Positions 61,110 to 64,000 of a DNA stretch of 64,000 nt are shown one piece after another (position 1 is the first letter of the stretch; the number at the start of each line of letters is the position of its first letter). Below the pieces are notes generated by a model that saw only the letters and a program-made list of their open reading frames with translations, searched no databases and had not been told where the DNA came from. Made by a program: the position numbers and the translations under genes. The stretch comes from Cololabis saira (lineage: Eukaryota; Chordata; Actinopteri; Beloniformes; Belonidae): NCBI RefSeq assembly GCF_033807715.1, contig NC_084601.1, positions 17,538,690-17,602,689 on the forward strand, in the 5' to 3' direction.

Positions 61110-64000
61110 TTAGTTCCCTGAAGGGGGGACCGGGTCACCTCGTCTTCACAAATAATTCACACAGGAAGATTTAATTGAATTCTAAACCGGTACACCACAG
61201 TTATTTACTCCGATTCCTCATCATTTCATTTCTTATGTTACAAGACAAATGAATCATGTTAACTGTAAAGAAATCACAACACTAAATGCTCACAAATGAC
61301 AACTTTATTGTTAAAAAAAATAAAATAACATAAGTTGTATATAAATAACATGTATGCAATATTGCTGGCTCAAGGAAGGGCCGTGCATCTTCTCAAGGTG
61401 TCGTTGAACAGTTTCAGGTGCATTGCTTGGAAGATCTGAAACCATAAACAGAATAAAAATGTATTACTAATAGAGCTCCGGTGTTACCTAACGAGTGAGT
61501 GGCTCCGTTAGGGAACACTGGAGCCACCGGAGCCACTCACCGGTCCGGTCCGGTGAGTTGCTCTGGAGCTAAGCTAAATACTTAGCCCATGCAAAGATCA
61601 TACTTGTAGACCAATATGAATAACATAAAAAAATAACGTCACTTACCGCTGACTCGTGTGCCGGGTCCATACTGTTGGTACTGATCCTTTTATGAGGGTA
61701 AGTGTCGATGCAAAACCTCATTTTTACTGTCCCTCACTGTGGAAACAGCCACCACTTCTGAATAATGGAGGAAGCTGCAGCTGAGCCGGCGGAGTTAGTT
61801 GTGGGCGTGGTTTCAGCAGCGGAGGCCGACCTATGGAAATCTGCGCCTGTCGTTACGTCACGACAGGCGCAGATTCTGAACGGCTCGTAGAAGTCACATG
61901 ACACTGGAAGGATCCTCCGGGCGGGCTGTACAGACCCTGCAGAATTTGGCTGTTTTCCTCCTTCTCTTTGTTGGCAGGGTGAGGGGAGACCACTTTATGT
62001 ATGTTAAAGCAAGAAAAAACGTGTTTTTCATAATAGGTCCCCTTTAAACAAGAATCACCCCCATATATGTTTTAAATGTCTTTGAGCCTTTTGGTGAGTT
62101 TAACTGTCCCATTTTGAATTGGAGCAGGAGCGATCTGTGCTAACATTGAAGTCTGAATCACCACAAGCGGAAAAGACACAACGCTGAAGTTTCTGAATCG
62201 CAGCAAGAGCAAGTACCGGTCCACCGCATTTTAGAGGAACGAGGTCTGAGACCTGAACCAGTTCAGAAGCCACTATACTTAAACTGCTCAAACTAGGATT
62301 AAAGTAACTCTGGGACATGTTAGATTTCTTTTATTATTCGTTATTTGTTCAATTTCACTGTATTTTCATTGGTCCTAATATTAAATAGTTTGCAAAATCT
62401 GATAAAAAAAAAACCCAACAAACAAATGCGCTAAATTCAAATTCATATTACCTTAATTGTTTTGTCACTTTGAACTGTATTTCTTTGAGGTAATAGATCT
62501 GTTGGTTTAAGGTGTTGAAGTAATCTGGTTAAAACTTTAAAAAAAAGCATTGGTCATATTATTATTAGTCTGTATATTGTATTTACTGGCTAAATTAAAA
62601 TATGCAAGACTTAAAACAAAGATGCCTAATCTTTGGAAGAAAAATGTATACTAAATGTATTCAATATTGTTTTGGTATTAAAATCATCCATTAGGTTTTA
62701 TTGAAGAAAAAAAATAATTGCATATTAAATTGCAATATTGGAAGAAAAAAAAAATGCAATTACTTTCCAAAATCGTTTAACTCTAATTCTTACAAAAATG
62801 ATGCTGAATTTAGCTCATTGGTAAGAGAACAGTATACAGAGCAGTTCCCCCTGATCCGAAACTAGAAACAGAGTTTCTCATCTGAGGGTTTGTCAACTGA
62901 GTTAGTAAATTAATTCAGAGTTTGTTGAACTTCCTCTCTGACAAAGGCTCCTAGATAATCATAGTGTATGTCCTTTGTCACATATGTTTTGGGTGGGATT
63001 TTTGCAGCCACATCCTATGCAGATTAGTACCAAGTGGGAACCAGGTATGGAAAGTGTGGACATGTGCACCTATGCAGAGAGTCATAACCAAGGAATAATA
63101 CATCACCTGCACCACTTTCTCTCTCACTTGCTCTTTCACTCTTGTACACTCAAGCGTTTTGGGACACATGTAGGTGTTGTTAGGTCACTTTTCTCTATTC
63201 AGAGGACTTTAACAGAGTACTGTAGCTACACCACATCCATCACAAATATCTTATTAACATGCCACAAATTACCCCAATAAAGTTTGGCATGTCCTTAATT
63301 AGAATGAATGACTGACAGTTGTGTGCTCACCTGCACAACCCGCTAAAATGGTCCTGCAGTGAGATGACATTGTTTTCAGGAACGGGCCGTCATCTTCAAT
63401 TATCTTTTTTTGACATTCATTCACTGTGTTGCATTAGCTATTTGTTTAATCACCTTTCTTGGTAATTTTGGAATTAAACACCATGTGTTGACTACATTGT
63501 GGTACACAAAGACATCTGGGCTTGTTTGATGACACATCTGCAAATTAGCTAAAGCTACAGTGTCAAAAAAACCAAACACATTCTGTTAAGCTTTAACTAC
63601 ATTGGCTGACCAAAAACAAAAGTATTAAACATTTAGTTGGACTACTTTCTTCTTTGATTTTGGCACTGTAGCATCAGTTCAATAAGCTTATGTAATGTCA
63701 CTTTCAGGCAGCATAGTTTATCAGACCACATGATCATTTTCTTTAGGCTAAAAATAGCTCTTTAGTCTCAGTACCGTGAGCCTGCATTTATCTTGTGGAG
63801 ATTTTCTTGCTTTCACGACTGTAACTGCAGTGAGCTTTACGTTCCAAAACAGCTACAAGAGGTACCGCTCAACGGTTGAGCTATCCGGTGCCCCACCGAC
63901 TGTTTTCACTTTGATTAGATTTAACAAAACATTACAGAGAGCTCTCATCACAATCTAAAAAAAAAGATTATTTTTTTTAATCCTTTTTCACAGCTACATT

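Larger units (their letters stand above)
60352..62043. mobile_element. TTAA-flanked element, Kolobok/T2-like, long form with nested inserts
   Basis: About 1.7 kb with the same ends as 45784-46278 (AGGGGACCTATTATG and complement), flanked by TTAA (60348-60351, 62044-62047). It carries a solo LTR-like insert at 60435-60664 and a small MITE at 61022-61109. No transposase ORF survives. Confidence 0.82.

Overview
The window is a piece of a vertebrate nuclear genome, almost certainly a ray-finned (teleost) fish. Short, correctly phased exons lie in long AT-rich introns. The repeats are typical of teleosts: hAT, TTAA-type and Harbinger-like MITEs, Rex1-, Rex3/RTE- and L2/CR1-like LINE fragments, and CA, GAAA and TGTC microsatellites. 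No prokaryotic gene organisation is present.

The only host gene I can support is on the minus strand. Twenty-five exons between 58098 and 2131 (3,844 bp, about 1,281 codons) encode alternating CUB and Sushi (CCP) modules of a CSMD-family protein. Compared with remembered family sequences, the best fit is csmd2. The exons run from the fourth Sushi module (57904-58098) to the end of the eleventh (2131-2200), so seven CUB modules (5-11) and eight Sushi modules are covered. Both ends of the gene lie outside the window. All exon boundaries carry AC...CT on the plus strand (GT...AG on the gene strand), and codon phases join throughout. The exception is the second CUB7 exon, which has one extra base near 46980 and is apparently frameshifted.

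The most distinctive feature is a complete LTR retrotransposon at 4705-11595 on the plus strand, inside the intron between the second and third CUB11 exons. Its two LTRs of about 1.68 kb differ, as far as I can see, only in the length of one poly-C run. It has a 4-bp target duplication (ATAG), a candidate primer-binding site, a polypurine tract and one intact 685-codon gag-like ORF, but no protease, reverse transcriptase or integrase. It therefore looks like a very young, non-autonomous, gag-only element. It expanded an intron of about 0.5 kb to 7.4 kb.

The other introns hold many recognisable mobile elements, several with exact target duplications: hAT MITEs at 25923-26531, 26847-27457, 32076-32969, 42324-42957 and 59296-59524; TTAA-flanked Kolobok/T2-like elements at 14713-15424, 45784-46278 and 60352-62043; Harbinger-like MITEs at 14013-14630, 36582-36795 and 61022-61109; an unclassified GC-cored element at 48049-49154; and LINE remnants. 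Some are nested, such as a solo LTR inside the third TTAA element and a MITE inside a LINE. The region above 58099 is the 5'-ward intron, with repeats and no recognised exon.
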